64,000 nt of DNA from Gambelia wislizenii (GCA_030847615.1 JAUMIR010000001.1:251103187-251167186); one strand, 5' to 3'. Counted from the first letter of the stretch, positions 34,401-40,275 are shown. The notes: generated from the sequence alone by a model not told the origin. Numbers and translations are program-made.

Positions 34401-35177
34401 TCTGGCTTGCCAGGATGGGCTCCCACAGACACACAGGGCCTGATCCGTCCTGGTGAGAATACATTAAACTGGGTATTTTAAAAAAAAACACGGTAAAGGG
34501 TCATATCCCGGCTTGCCCCTGTTCCAGCCCCATATCTGTCCCTGGAGGTGGTGAGGACTGAACAGGGCAAAACAGGGCAAAAACCCTGCAAGGTTCGAAT
34601 GGAGGCAAGCCGGCATATTTGGCTGATGTAGACAACTCCAAAGTAAGTATAGTTGAGCTTCTTAGGCCAAGATCCAATAGTTTATTTCCATATCCAGTTG
34701 TGTATGTCTGTATCCAATACCAATGGAATAAGGACTCTCTTCCCACCCACCACCCACCCGTTAAGTCATCCATTGTGCCAAAACCTAATCCAGAAGTTTC
34801 CCTAGACTTCGAAAGCAAGTGTTTAGGGTTCATGAGGAATGGCAGAAGGGAGGGAACATTACCAATTCTGGTAGAAGCAGCAGGACTCAGAAGTACACAA
34901 CTGGATCCTGGCTTCTGAGATTATTCATTGTATCTTATTTGCATAATTTTGTCACAGGCCTATTTGAAGTCCTGGCGGTTCCTTTGGCATAGATAATCTT
35001 TCAGAAAATGAATACATTGCCTGATTATTTCTGACAACTAAAATAGGCCATTACTTCTACAATGAAAAAGAAGAAATAAGGAACACAAACATAAACTTAC
35101 TTATTCAGGGAGAGGTCAAGAATAAATGTGGAGCCAAAGGCTTCAATTTGAAAACTCGCCTGAGCCAGATGCACAGC
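3857..35177 (-). CDS. ADAM23: ADAM23 (partial gene, 8 internal exons)
   Basis: ADAM23 is a type I transmembrane ADAM of neurons. Family knowledge: its protease-like domain lacks the zinc-binding HExxH site, and it works as an adhesion/receptor protein for LGI proteins and integrins. Eight exons of 77, 64, 83, 64, 73, 68, 66 and 72 bp (transcript order, reading from high to low coordinate) total 567 bp, exactly 189 codons. Every border is AG/GT, phases fit at all seven junctions, and there is no stop. The peptide covers late prodomain ([31 protein letters not shown]), a basic cleavage site (LRRKRRA) and the start of the protease-like domain ([24 protein letters not shown]). ADAM22 is the closest alternative; the [18 protein letters not shown] and [11 protein letters not shown] stretches fit ADAM23 better, judged from memory of the family. 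Exons on either side of these eight were looked for and not found, so both gene ends lie outside the window. Confidence 0.93.
3929..5744. other. ADAM23 intron between exons g and h
   Basis: AT-rich intron. A 15-G run at 5050-5064 sits inside otherwise complex sequence (about 4930-5340) with longer open frames on both strands but no recognisable domain. No mobile element could be named. Confidence 0.5.
5745..5810 (-). CDS. ADAM23: ADAM23 exon g (start of protease-like domain, 66 bp)
   Basis: The acceptor is aaatcttatag and the donor gtaagcta. It has 22 complete codons in phase 0 and reads [20 protein letters not shown] then KM. The [15 protein letters not shown] block is the first beta strand of the ADAM22/23 metalloprotease-like domain, just after the cleavage site of exon f. 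Confidence 0.95.
6524..6767 (+). mobile_element. tRNA-derived SINE with BovB/L2-like tail
   Basis: Starts with a tRNA-like head (GTAGTGGTC near the A box; B box GGTTTGAATCC), followed by a conserved body (ACCTGGGGCAAGTC...) and a tail ending in GGTACACAACAACAACA. This is the squamate SINE layout in which a tRNA head is joined to a BovB-like 3' end. CAGAATGCCCTGG at 6511-6523 and CAGAATACCCCTGG at 6766-6779 look like a target-site duplication. A 16-base stretch over the A box is repeated at 6537-6552 and 6556-6571. Confidence 0.85.
7186..7242 (+). repeat. LINE 3' tail fragment ending in (AATA)n
   Basis: The stretch (GAGAAAGTCAAAGTATAAAT followed by CAATCAATAAATAAA) resembles the tail shared by the L2-type pieces at 15490-15562 and, inverted, 16405-16470. 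It is short and diverged. Confidence 0.35.
7672..7739 (-). CDS. ADAM23: ADAM23 exon f (prodomain end, cleavage site, 68 bp)
   Basis: The acceptor is ttcatcttctgtag and the donor gtgagtttt. It starts by completing Asp and reads [20 protein letters not shown] then RA, ending in phase 0. PFLSEL.WL.RRKR is the conserved end of the ADAM23 prodomain. The basic run (LRRKRRA) is a proprotein-convertase (furin-type) site, so prodomain removal appears preserved. The linker before it differs strongly from the mammalian sequence. A palindromic element starts 200 bp upstream in the intron, at 7941. Confidence 0.94.
7941..8269. mobile_element. palindromic fold-back element (about 330 bp)
   Basis: Two arms of about 160 bp are inverted copies of each other. 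The left end GTTCTTAAGACTTTTTCAAA pairs with the right end read inverted, GTTCTAAGGGGACTTTTTCA. The centre is a perfect 15-bp stem (8086-8100 with 8106-8120) around a 5-base loop. The arms are about 85-90% matched by eye, including the CTTACAGCACCCC block on both sides. There is no transposase. The ends resemble those of the palindrome at 48735-49073 and the element at 50388-50922, suggesting one non-autonomous TIR family. The open frame running through it into the L1 is not a gene. Confidence 0.8.
8270..9175 (+). mobile_element. L1 LINE 3' end (ORF2 C-terminus and 3' UTR)
   Basis: Up to 8850 the frame encodes the C-terminal part of an L1 ORF2 protein: [20 protein letters not shown], then the Cys/His motif [22 protein letters not shown], then ending in an E/K-rich tail. 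A short AT-rich 3' UTR with AATAAA and a terminal A run follows at about 9150-9174. Upstream RT and endonuclease are absent, so this is a 5'-truncated copy. The surviving frame has no stop, suggesting moderate age. Confidence 0.85.
9230..9830. other. intron sequence, possible old repeat
   Basis: The start (GGGTCACATGTGGCTCTCAA, about 9257) resembles tail ends of hAT-type repeats, but no inverted partner was found. There is a T run at 9562-9579. Nothing firm. Confidence 0.25.
9831..10523. mobile_element. TA-flanked MITE (Tc1/mariner-type)
   Basis: Inverted ends CCGTATATTTCTGCATACAA (left) and CCGTATATTCCGGCGTATAA (right, inverted) are bordered by TA on both sides (9829-9830 and 10524-10525), the standard Tc1/mariner target duplication. 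The interior is non-coding and includes a (CTGG)n microsatellite at about 10405-10439. The GGGGGTCGTCTTATGCGCCC motif appears near both ends in diverged form. Confidence 0.8.
10955..11027 (-). CDS. ADAM23: ADAM23 exon e (prodomain, 73 bp)
   Basis: The chosen acceptor is tgtctcttctattacag. A second AG nine bases further in would break the phase, and the chosen site has the better pyrimidine tract. It reads [20 protein letters not shown] then LEDP and ends with one base (G) of a split codon; the donor is gtataac, weaker than its neighbours. GRPHIIQ-T-L matches mammalian ADAM23 closely; the end of the exon ([10 protein letters not shown]) is more diverged. Confidence 0.9.
11309..11904. mobile_element. 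TIR element (same family as 41484-46054)
   Basis: The left end AAGGTCTTGTCTATAAAGTC and the inverted right end (TCATCTTGTGTATACGGGGG) share a TIR, each followed by a poly-purine or C/G run and AATACGAA. Internal segments (GCCACCATGTTGGATTTTCA, GTGAGGGTCCGGTAAGTCG) reappear inverted at about 41740-41830, which is what ties the two copies together. No coding sequence. Confidence 0.65.
11905..13660. other. ADAM23 intron with short microsatellites
   Basis: Holds (TC)n at 12944-12963 with a GATGGATAGA run after it, and (TG)n at 13112-13128. The GCCACTGAGCA phrase at 11966 and 12274 occurs twice in similar settings (TTTTGTAGCCACTGAGCATG), hinting at a diverged duplication. No gene or named element. 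Confidence 0.4.
13661..13840 (-). mobile_element. CR1 LINE 3'-end fragment
   Basis: Reads as the inverted CR1 3' end: GAATAATAGAACCATAGAGC, then the GGCCATCCAGTCCA and AAGGAGACTCCACCACACTC blocks, which align with the CR1 pieces at 30398 and at the 3' end of the copy ending at 45975. It is truncated upstream. It lies about 110 bp from ADAM23 exon d, in the intron. Confidence 0.85.
13947..14010 (-). CDS. ADAM23: ADAM23 exon d (prodomain, 64 bp)
   Basis: The acceptor is ctccccttttccttctag (approximate tract) and the donor gtaagttaa. The first base completes His from exon c; it then reads [20 protein letters not shown] and a final Thr, ending in phase 0. The [GM]-x-F-E-D...Y-x-I-E-P pattern is the usual ADAM prodomain strand. 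A CR1 3' fragment lies only about 110 bp downstream in the intron. Confidence 0.9.
14749..14990 (+). mobile_element. 5S rRNA-derived SINE
   Basis: The head is a diverged 5S rRNA (14749-14863). AGATCCCATCTGAT, GGAAGCAGGGTCAGCTCTGG, TTAGTACTTGGATGGGAGAC and GCGCTGTAGGCT line up in order with vertebrate 5S rRNA, including its internal pol III A- and C-box regions. The body (AACTGGCAAAATCACCTCAG, CCTTGCCAAAGAAAACCCTA) and a tail like the tRNA-SINEs follow, ending in (CA)n. It is a retroposon, not a 5S gene. A second copy is at 63678-63889. Confidence 0.88.
15490..15562 (+). repeat. L2-type LINE 3' tail fragment
   Basis: GCTGCCTTGAATCCCATTTG, then AAAGCAGGATATAAAT and (AATA)n form the plus-strand form of the tail seen inverted at 16405-16470, 29012-29080 and 62440-62520. 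Confidence 0.6.
15631..16126. mobile_element. pogo/Tigger-like MITE (TA-flanked, 496 bp)
   Basis: Inverted ends CAGTAGCACCCC are flanked by TA (15629-15630 and 16127-16128). The subterminal sequences are of the GCATCCGCTGATTC / TATCCATGGGAGCCCCCAGA type, also seen in the elements at 21058, 36207, 56596, 57690 and 60057. The interior is G-rich with (GGT)n near 15930. The long Pro-, Gly- or Val-rich frames inside are composition artefacts. Confidence 0.75.
16405..17025 (-). mobile_element. L2-type LINE 3' end (antisense)
   Basis: Begins with the inverted (ATTT)n tail and TATCCCGCCC, then 3' UTR. On the minus strand, 16774-17004 encodes a LINE C-terminal stretch: [20 protein letters not shown], then [17 protein letters not shown], then [10 protein letters not shown]. 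This R-D-H-I-x-P-x-L-x-S-L-H-x-L-P pattern is typical of the L2-type ORF2 C-terminus. 5'-truncated, no RT. Related sequence in the same orientation is at 40430-40790. Confidence 0.75.
17030..18418 (-). mobile_element. possible LTR-retroelement remnant (one LTR plus leader)
   Basis: On the minus strand, 18418 to 17486 starts TGTAAGCAG and ends GCTTATTACA (TGTAA...TTACA) and carries an AATAAA signal (about 17798-17804). Immediately after the end comes AGTTGGCAGCGGTGG, which looks like a primer-binding-site region, and then further sequence to about 17030 with no clear gag domain. No second LTR was seen. This is inference from layout only; it could be an unrelated repeat. Confidence 0.35.
18419..19239. 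other. ADAM23 intron, no feature recognised
   Basis: Contains pyrimidine-rich stretches and a short direct repeat (CTCTAGTGTCT at about 18634 and 18649). No gene or named element. Confidence 0.4.
19240..19322 (-). CDS. ADAM23: ADAM23 exon c (prodomain, 83 bp)
   Basis: The acceptor is ttgttaatccttag and the donor gtaagtatt on the minus strand. It starts in phase 0 and reads [20 protein letters not shown] then LSTCNGL, plus CA of a split His codon. CYYHG and STCNG are standard ADAM prodomain motifs. Compared with the mammalian protein as I recall it, SIRGVKDSKVA is replaced by conservative changes. The frame continues exactly into exon d. Confidence 0.95.
20011..20187. mobile_element. short inverted-repeat element
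   Basis: The arms 20011-20067 and 20103-20158 are inverted copies (GTTCTGGAAGAGTTTATGCC pairs with GGCATAAACTTTTCCAGAAC). The inverted right half (TGTTTCGCCTGCATCTGTGG, then CTGGCA) matches the element at 32425. The outer right segment reads GCCGGCTGTGAAAGCCTTCA. This is a dispersed non-coding family; its spurious ORF reads [13 protein letters not shown]. Confidence 0.7.
21058..21441. mobile_element. pogo-like MITE with internal 62-bp triplication
   Basis: TA-flanked (21056-21057 and 21442-21443) with ends CAGTCCTCCCTT / CAGTCATTCCTT. The inside holds three tandem copies of a unit of about 62 bp (landmarks at 21141, 21203 and 21265: GTTAAAGCGGTGACAGGGCT type), decaying towards the right. Non-coding. 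Confidence 0.75.
21937..22260 (-). mobile_element. CR1 LINE 3' fragment
   Basis: The minus strand encodes the CR1 ORF2 C-terminus: [18 protein letters not shown] and [20 protein letters not shown]. It stops before the usual 3' tip; a GAATCATAGAG piece about 20 bp to the left may be the tip after an internal deletion. It is a different, older copy from the one at 42-46 kb. Confidence 0.85.
22699..22762 (-). CDS. ADAM23: ADAM23 exon b (prodomain, 64 bp)
   Basis: The minus-strand acceptor is cattcctttgtag and the donor is gtattgttt. The first base completes the Asn codon from exon a; the remaining 21 codons read [15 protein letters not shown] then KPQYSK and end in phase 0. This is the most diagnostic ADAM23 prodomain stretch. 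A 12.3-kb intron separates it from exon a and holds the CR1 5' inversion, the solo LTR and several TIR elements. Confidence 0.95.
22763..24675. other. ADAM23 intron, mostly unrecognised
   Basis: A LINE/SINE-tail-like stretch at about 23459-23540 (CAGCCTGCCTTTCCATTTTT, minus orientation) and (TA)n at 24048-24078 are the only landmarks. 24545-24606 (GCAAGCTTTTGAAGCTTTAT) resembles a common repeat tail, unassigned. Confidence 0.4.
24676..25395. mobile_element. TIR element, GGCYTRTCTACACT ends
   Basis: The left end GGCCTTGTCTACACTGGGGG and inverted right end GGGCTTATCTACACTAGTG form the TIR. Subterminal AAAATCCAGATGAAATTCAG at left is mirrored in part near 24780-24810. No transposase. The TIR resembles those at 29465 and 34172, so the three may be one superfamily of non-autonomous elements. 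A target duplication is not clear. Confidence 0.6.
26337..26952 (-). mobile_element. TIR element, GGAGATTTTCACAC family (copy 1)
   Basis: The left end GAGATTTTTACACCAGC and inverted right end GGAGATTTTCACAAAGGGGC form the TIR. The whole body aligns, inverted, with 62794-63416: GGAACAGGGTCGCTGAAAGA, GTGACTGTTCTG-like, CAGGTAAGTGGCACCC and TTAAGGTAA blocks follow in the same order. About 616 bp, no coding sequence. Confidence 0.75.
26953..27735 (+). pseudogene. non-LTR retrotransposon ORF2 C-terminus
   Basis: From 26989 one frame runs to 27735 with a single stop (TAG at 27247-27249, where the family has Trp). It reads the RT thumb/C-terminal region found in jockey/RTE-like elements: [58 protein letters not shown]2HC zinc finger near the end is [18 protein letters not shown]. 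The catalytic RT core is absent, so this is a 5'-truncated copy; it begins right where the MITE at 26337 ends. The clade is not settled by eye. Confidence 0.8.
28190..28950 (+). repeat. purine-rich tract
   Basis: 28190-28620 and 28790-28940 are strongly purine-biased on the plus strand (GAGAAGGAGAAAGAGAAAAG, GGAGGAAAAAAG), separated by about 170 bp of mixed sequence. There is no fixed repeat unit, so this is not a simple microsatellite. The long minus-strand frames (Ser/Leu/Pro/Phe-rich) come from the base bias. Confidence 0.7.
29012..29085 (-). repeat. L2-type LINE tail fragment (antisense)
   Basis: Starts with (ATTT)n at 29012-29036, then TACCCCGCTCTTCAGCCTCA and GAGCAGCTTACAAATTG, nearly the same as 62440-62520. 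Confidence 0.65.
29250..29461 (+). mobile_element. tRNA-derived SINE
   Basis: Head with TGCTGCAGTGGTTTGAGTTG and B box GGGTTCAAATCCCTGC, body TGTGTGACTTTGGGCAAGCC, and tail AGGGTCACCATAAGTTGGAA...GGCACACAACAACAA. The tail matches the end of the BovB remnant near 58185-58225, as expected of a SINE mobilised by BovB. Confidence 0.9.
29464..29615 (+). mobile_element. fragment with GGGCTTGTCTACATTGGCC end
   Basis: The left end resembles the TIRs at 24676 and 34172. 29547-29612 (TGATGCATCACATCATG block) matches 25709-25775. No right end was found, so the copy may be truncated. Confidence 0.4.
30230..30365 (+). repeat. LINE 3'-end fragment
   Basis: TTTTTAGATTGTAAGCCTGA, GGACAGAGACTTCTC and ACTGTATAAATTAATGATGA form the usual end of an L2-type LINE tail, followed by (CAA/CAG)n. 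Confidence 0.5.
30398..30808 (-). mobile_element. CR1 LINE 3' half (uninverted part of a 5'-inverted copy)
   Basis: Inverted CR1 3' tip AATCATAGAATCATAGAGTT, then continuous CR1 up to the GAAATCATGACCTATGGGCA point. In the intact CR1 numbering of the copy at 42-46 kb this covers about 45719-45975. It joins, head to head, the plus-strand CR1 part at 30815. Confidence 0.9.
31038..31859 (+). mobile_element. solo LTR (endogenous retrovirus-type), 822 bp
   Basis: Begins TGTTACC and ends GGTAACA (perfect 7-bp inverted ends). It is flanked by the 4-bp duplication ATAG (31034-31037 and 31860-31863), and the host CR1 reads straight across once LTR and one ATAG are removed. A TATA box (TATAAATA, 31469-31476) lies about 200 bp before AATAAA (31667-31672), the spacing expected for a retroviral U3-R. 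No internal viral genes remain; recombination between two LTRs is the usual origin of such a copy. A 4-bp duplication is typical of gamma-type ERVs. Confidence 0.92.
31469..31476 (+). promoter_or_regulatory. LTR TATA box
   Basis: TATAAATA inside the solo LTR, about 200 bp upstream of the polyadenylation signal at 31667-31672. Whether it is active is unknown. Confidence 0.6.
32425..32690 (+). mobile_element. non-coding dispersed element (family of 20011)
   Basis: TGCGGTTTTTCGGGCTGTGA, GCCGTGTTCTAGAAGAGTTT, CTGACGTTTCGCCTGCATCT and GTGGCTGGCATCTTCAGAG match the inverted right half of 20011-20187. It continues into sequence not present there (GTTTATATACTGCGAGTCTC). The right end is not defined. 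Confidence 0.65.
32691..34171. other. ADAM23 intron, no feature recognised
   Basis: No splice-bounded exon, RNA gene or clear mobile element was seen. It contains AT-rich sequence and a short A run (32941-32948). Confidence 0.4.
34172..34639. mobile_element. TIR element, GGGCTCATCTACACCAGCCA end
   Basis: The left end GGGCTCATCTACACCAGCCA and inverted right end GGAGTTGTCTACATCAGCCA match over about 20 bp, and both sides continue into CCGGC (34199 and 34610). About 468 bp, non-coding. Exact borders and target duplication are uncertain. Confidence 0.65.
35101..35177 (-). CDS. ADAM23: ADAM23 exon a (prodomain, 77 bp)
   Basis: First recognised exon in transcript order. On the minus strand it is preceded by a pyrimidine-rich acceptor ending cttgtctttag and followed by the donor gtaagttt. 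It starts in phase 0 and reads [16 protein letters not shown], then TFILDLSLN, and ends with two bases (AA) of a split Asn codon completed by the next exon. This is the conserved prodomain segment before the SSDYVEIHY block of ADAM22/23. The upstream partner exon (around the LIYYINQ and HVLDTK stretches of mammalian ADAM23) was not found between here and 64000, so the preceding intron is at least about 29 kb or the exon is too diverged to see. Confidence 0.9.
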
Positions 35178-36206
35178 CTAAAGACAAGAAGTGAAGAATG
35201 TAGGGGCAGGGGAAGGAGAAACAAGCACAAGAGAAACATTATTTTGCCAAAATATTCATAAAAATCCAGCTCATTCACTTAGGCTGTTACACAGTTCTAA
35301 TCATTTTAGGCATAGTAGATTTGCATGATTGCAATAACTTTTAGACATTTTCAAGCTCTTACCAGAGCATGGAAATTGACCAGCCATGCTAGCTGGGGAA
35401 CTGTAGGCATCTAATCCAAAAGAGAGAGAAAAGTTTTCCAAGCTCTGGTTATTATTATATTGCAGACCTTGGAATCTAATTTTAGTTTTTTAATTTGTTC
35501 AATTGCTCATTATGTGCTTCTATAGGGCAACTCATTGTCACTAGTCCAGTAATGTATTTCCATTATTTCCTTCTTACTCCTTTTTGGGGGAGGGGACAGT
35601 GACGAGTGTCAGGAGCACTTGGCTTACCATATCTATCTATCTATGATGAGCAGGTGGGTTTCTGTCCATCTTTTATTTGAAGGCAAAGGGCCCTCCACTG
35701 CTCAGAATACAATAGAACCCTGCCAGCTGCATCACAGAAGCTGAAGAGACTAGAGAGATGCACACTCTAGACACGGCAGGGATTACTTCCAGCAGCCAGC
35801 CAGCAATACACCCTACAGTGGCTAGAGCACTCTATCTTTTTCCTAATCTACATACTGTACTTCAGTAATTCTCCTAGTATGTAGAACTACTAAAGTCTAT
35901 AGAACCTAGTCATTTCAGTTGCTATGATCTGGCTTGCAGCATGCAGATTCCCTTGCCTGGAAACCTCCAACTTTCCTAGTTTGGCTGGGACAGCCATGGT
36001 TTGATCCTCTGCCATCCAACTTTCTCAGCTGCTTTTAAAATGTCTCTGTTACTCTCCCCTCCTCGCACTTCCCCCCTTCATCCTCAGCTTATTTCAATTG
36101 CTACAAACTCAATTCAAAGAGCAATATAGTTTTTACTCAATTAACTCAGCAGGAGAGAGAGTCTTGAGTCTTGCCTTTCCCAAGAGGCTCAGGCAAAAGC
36201 AGACTA
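35178..36206. other. ADAM23 intron upstream of exon a
   Basis: A short (TATC)n run at 35628-35645; nothing else recognised. The upstream exon was sought here without success. Confidence 0.4.
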
Positions 36207-36419
36207 CAGGGGCCCTTGGTCCACTGGGGTTTGGTTCCAGGACACCCCCCCCCGCACCTCATGGATACCAAAATCCATGGATTCTCAAGTCCCATGATAT
36301 ATAATGGCATAGTAACATGGTGTCCTTTATATAAAAAAATCAAGCTTTGCTTTTTTCCTGGAATATTTTCAAGCCATGGATGGTGGAATCCACGGATGCC
36401 AAATCCAGAGGGCCAGCTG
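36207..36419. mobile_element. pogo-like MITE (213 bp)
   Basis: TA-flanked (36205-36206 and 36420-36421). The left end CAGGGGCCCTTGGTCCACTG and right end GATGCCAAATCCAGAGGGCC differ, but the internal TGGATTCTCAAGTCCCATGA and AATATTTTCAAGCCATGGAT are nearly the same as in 60057-60302. Confidence 0.7.
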
Positions 36420-36421
36420 TA

Positions 36422-37904
36422 TTTCAGACTCCCGCTTTTGAAACAGACCATCTTGTGCTGTATGACTCCAAGAGGAATAAACATACCCTGTAAAAAAGAA
36501 GGAGAATGTGACAGCCCTGCCAACTAAGAGGGGCTTTCCTTGAGGAGATTCCCTTTAATTACAGCTCCCACTTTATACCAGTGGTTTCTCAATCTTTCTA
36601 ACAGGTGCATGGATTTCCCTCACCTCTGATTTCTGTCAAAGAGGATCAACTTTGCAGAGAATCATTCTTGATTTGATTTTTTTCCCTCCTCCCTTCAATT
36701 CTGATTTTTGTTTTTGAGATGTATATAAACTTTATATTTTAAGTCCTACTTTTACTGGTTTTCTTCTCTCCATTTCCTTTACTAATCCTTTGTGTGTGCA
36801 AAGGCTACACAGTGACACAAGAAAGAAATGTAGAGATCAAACACTGGGAGAGATTGTACTGTCTACTTACTGTGAGAGGGTTTTTTTTTTTTTCTGCAGA
36901 GCAATGTTCCATTTACATTAACAATGCCATGATACATATATTTATTCAGAAGTAGGTCCCAATGAGTTCATAGGGGCTTCCTCCTAGGTGAATATGTACA
37001 ATACAATTCTATTTAGAGTTGAAATTGAAAAGATTTGTCTGCACCAATCCTCCCCCCATTTTTACTCCAAGAAAAACCCTGTGAAATAGCGTAGGCTGAG
37101 AAGCTACAATTGGCTCAAGGTGGCCATCTGACTGTTATACTATGGGAAAGCTGGAATTTGGCTCAAAATGACCTGACCTATAATGTGTATTGGGCAGAGG
37201 GGTGTGTATGAACACACGAGTCCATCATACACTGGATGTGAGAGAAAGGTGCAATTTTCAGCAGGTCTGATAAAGGCATTTTTATTTTACAATACTGTAT
37301 TATATAACATTATATTTACTGTTAATCATGCTGTGTGCACACTTGTTCACACACAAACTATTGTATTTATTGACATGCGTCACTACCCTTTTAAAGACTT
37401 TCCTGAACTCAGAACATAAATACTAGGACTTCTCTGTTTTAAAAAGCATTATTGTGTGCTCTTCCTCATTAGTAATTTTTGTTGTCCTTGTTGCCTGGCC
37501 ACATCCTTTCGATCACACTCTGATGTTGCTCAGCTACATTTGTCCGGTTTCCATTCATGATGTGTTAGAGGACATGAGACTTTGAGCAGTGTGGGGCCCT
37601 TGTTTTCAGGTAGAATATAGATTAAAAATGCTTCCTATCACCTTGTACATTTAAGGTAAGTGCTGCCAACAGTTCTCCACACCAGCACTCTCCAGCAATT
37701 AACAGCCTCAAACTAACTTGTTTATACTTAGTGTAACACTGCAACATTAATCAGAAATGAAAGTTGTGCCCCTTGTTAGTTGGGGAAAGTAACTCATTAA
37801 AGCTGGAAGTAACACTGTACACATAGCCTCAAAGTTCTGCTATATCAACATTTGGACTTCAGCATTTTAATACTGTACAGTGTAAGCAGTTAAAGGGATA
37901 CTGT
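36422..37904. other. unique or decayed sequence
   Basis: No gene or named repeat recognised; a T run at 36882-36893. Confidence 0.4.
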
Positions 37905-37993
37905 GTATGTGTACACACACACAAAGAAGGGAAGAAAAGCAGGCTAGATTTCCTTTGCTCTGCATCCCTGGCAGCTGAGCAGACGGCTTCTCT

Positions 37994-38041
<48 letters not shown>

Positions 38042-38122
38042 TATATGCACACGAACATGATCACAGCAGGGCGAGGGAGCGATCAGCCGATCGAGCTGAT
38101 CACTACTCTCTCTCTCTCTCAT

Positions 38123-38177
<55 letters not shown>

Positions 38178-38550
38178 CAGTAATTATGCTAGAAAGCAAG
38201 CCGGCTGGCTGGGTTTTGTTTTTTTTATTTGAGGCTGATCTCTTGCAAGTCCACCCCCTCCTTGGTCAATCCAACCAATCACAGCTCAGCTCTGCTGTGG
38301 CTGTTTCGGGAAGACTGCTGGTAGTTTCCACAGCCATATGCGAAATGGTTGTTCACACAATCGATAGTGCACTAACTTGCGCTACTTTTCAAAAAAAGTC
38401 GGGGGAAATATCAAAAGCTGATACTGTGCGACTTATGGGGGTTTTGCCCCCCTCCTTCTGAATATGGCGACTTTGATCCGAAAGATGTGGGAACTATTAG
38501 GACTTTGCGAATTCTTAGAGGATTTCTTTTGCCATGTAAACAGCCCCCAT
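37905..38550 (+). mobile_element. TIR family A, copy 1 (5' end uncertain)
   Basis: Shares the order GAAAGCAAGCCGGCTGGCTG, CTCCTTGGTCAATCC, AAAAGCTGATACTGTGCGAC and TTTGCCATGTAAACAGCCCC with 47233-48413. It is led by long (CT)n/(CA)n and (AG)n runs (37990-38043, 38106-38172). The right end (GTGTAAA..GGCCCC type) is clear; the left end is hidden by the microsatellites. Confidence 0.7.
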
Positions 38551-38739
38551 ATTTAAAAACAATGGTTGCGACTCTTAGTTGACAGTGTTGTCATTATTAC
38601 TTTTCTCTCTTTCCACTTCTTTTCTTTTTTGATTGTACTGCTTTGCTATTACTGCACATTATTATAAATATTTTTTCTTAGTAAAAAGTGATAAACCTTT
38701 GATTTATTATAGCTTATAAAATAGTAAAAGAAAGAACAG

Positions 38740-39060
38740 AAGGGGAAGGAGACAGGTTAAGAGGGTCTGCCCCAGGACGCTGATGGTTTCCTGGTGGCTC
38801 TTGGGGATTTTCTTGTCACCTAGGCAGGAAATTCTGTTGAAGCCCTGCCTGATCTCTGGAACAGGGAAATGCCCAAGGTGGTAACCACGATCATTTCTGA
38901 CCATGCGTTTCACAGAATGGAGTTAAATCATCCCCCTGGTTTTCTAGTGAGCTGGCAACAATGAAACTAGAACAATGTCACCAAAAAACTTGAAGCAAGT
39001 CCACCTGGACATGGCTAGGGCCTATTTGAAGGCCTGTAAGATGACAGTACAGGCAGGAAA
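38740..39060 (+). mobile_element. L2-type LINE, endonuclease/linker part
   Basis: With stops and frameshifts read through, this gives WFSSELATMKLEQ-like residues, the segment between endonuclease and RT in L2-type LINEs. The same LINE appears to resume at 39480 after a microsatellite and a MITE. Confidence 0.5.
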
Positions 39061-39112
39061 AACAAGTGTGTGTATGTGTGTGTGTTTGCTGTCTGTACTG
39101 CCATCATTCATT

Positions 39113-39392
39113 CACACACACACACACACACACACAGCAAGCCATCTGTATCTGTGGGTTCAATATCTGCAGATCTGCGCATCCACAGATTGTCACTGCA
39201 TACCTAAAATGGTGCCACCGCATACCTAAAATGGTGGTGCCCACACATAAATTGGCACTGTCATATATCTAAAATGGTGGTGTCCATATTTAAAATGTCC
39301 AGTCCCATTGATTACGATGAGAATCTACCATCCACAGGTTTTGCTATCCATTGGGGGGTTTTTGGAACCAAATCCCCGTGGATACAGAGGGC

Positions 39393-39462
<70 letters not shown>

Positions 39463-39464
39463 TA
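39113..39464. repeat. microsatellites flanking a pogo-like MITE fragment
   Basis: (AC)n at 39113-39136, then CTGTATCTGTGGGTTCAATA through TCCCCGTGGATACAGAGGGC (39141-39394), which are pogo-like MITE ends, then (TA)n (39399-39440) and (CA)n (39441-39464). The element probably inserted in a simple-repeat stretch. Confidence 0.6.
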
Positions 39465-39479
39465 CATGTTAATCTGCCA

Positions 39480-40275
39480 CCATTGTATTTGCAGAAAAAC
39501 ATCCAGCAGAGCTGTTTTGAGTGGTTACAGGTCTTTTACAATCTGGCCCTCAAGAGAATTCAGACCATTTGACAATCTGCTGTGAAGAATTTCCTTGGCA
39601 CTTTGCAGATTAAATTATTTGGTTTCATTCCAACTTGGACACTATAGTTGATACAGGGGCAGTGGATGTAGCTCTGGCCTCTGGTTGTCCAGTGATGATG
39701 AATACTTTTCTGTTTGTGCAGCCTAAGGATGTGGACAGGATGCTTAAAGAAGTGAAAGCCACCACGTGTATTCTAGACCCTTGCCATTTCTTGGTTCAGC
39801 ACATCAGAGGAGGATTGATTGATTGAGTGCGTAGAGGAGCGGTTAGTGTCTATTTTACAGCAGGGCAGGATCCCAAATGCCTGAAGAAGGCAGATGTAAG
39901 AACTCTACTGAAAAATACTTCCCTGGAACCCACCTTACTGGGTAACTATCAGGCAGTCTTCACCACTCCATTTTTGGGTAAGGTACTAGAGTGTGTGGTA
40001 GCATCTCAGCTCCAGAGGTGCCTTGATGAGATGGATTTTCTGGTGAAATCTAAAACATCTGAAGGACCAGTGGTTGTGAACCACTGACCTAGATCCATTT
40101 CAGTCTCACTTCAGGCCTGGTTATGGGATGGAGACAGCTTTGGTTCCCTTGGTAGATAACATATAGCAGGAACTGAACATGGAGAATGTGCCCCTGTTGG
40201 TTCTGCTGGATTTCTCAGAAGCTTTTGGTATCATTGACCATGGTATCCATCTAGGCCACTTCAAATATCTGAATA
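39480..40275 (+). pseudogene. L2-type LINE reverse transcriptase fragment
   Basis: Broken frames give DVDRMLKEVKATTCILDPCH, then LGNYQAVFTTPFLGKVLECV with VASQLQRCLDEMDFL, and after further stops LLDFSEAFGIIDHG-like residues. These are the early RT blocks of L2-type LINEs (Cx-LDPCP, NYRPVSNLPFLGK, LLDLSAAFDT). The YxDD block is missing because the copy ends soon after 40275. Confidence 0.75.

Noticed and set aside
3857..35177. ADAM22 or ADAM11 instead of ADAM23
   Set aside because: ADAM22 shares [11 protein letters not shown] and KKHR but, as I recall it, differs at the [16 protein letters not shown] and HYENGKPQYSK positions, where the window follows ADAM23.
36146..36527. 118-125 codon frames on both strands
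   Set aside because: They run through the pogo-like MITE at 36207-36419 and have no homology I recognise.
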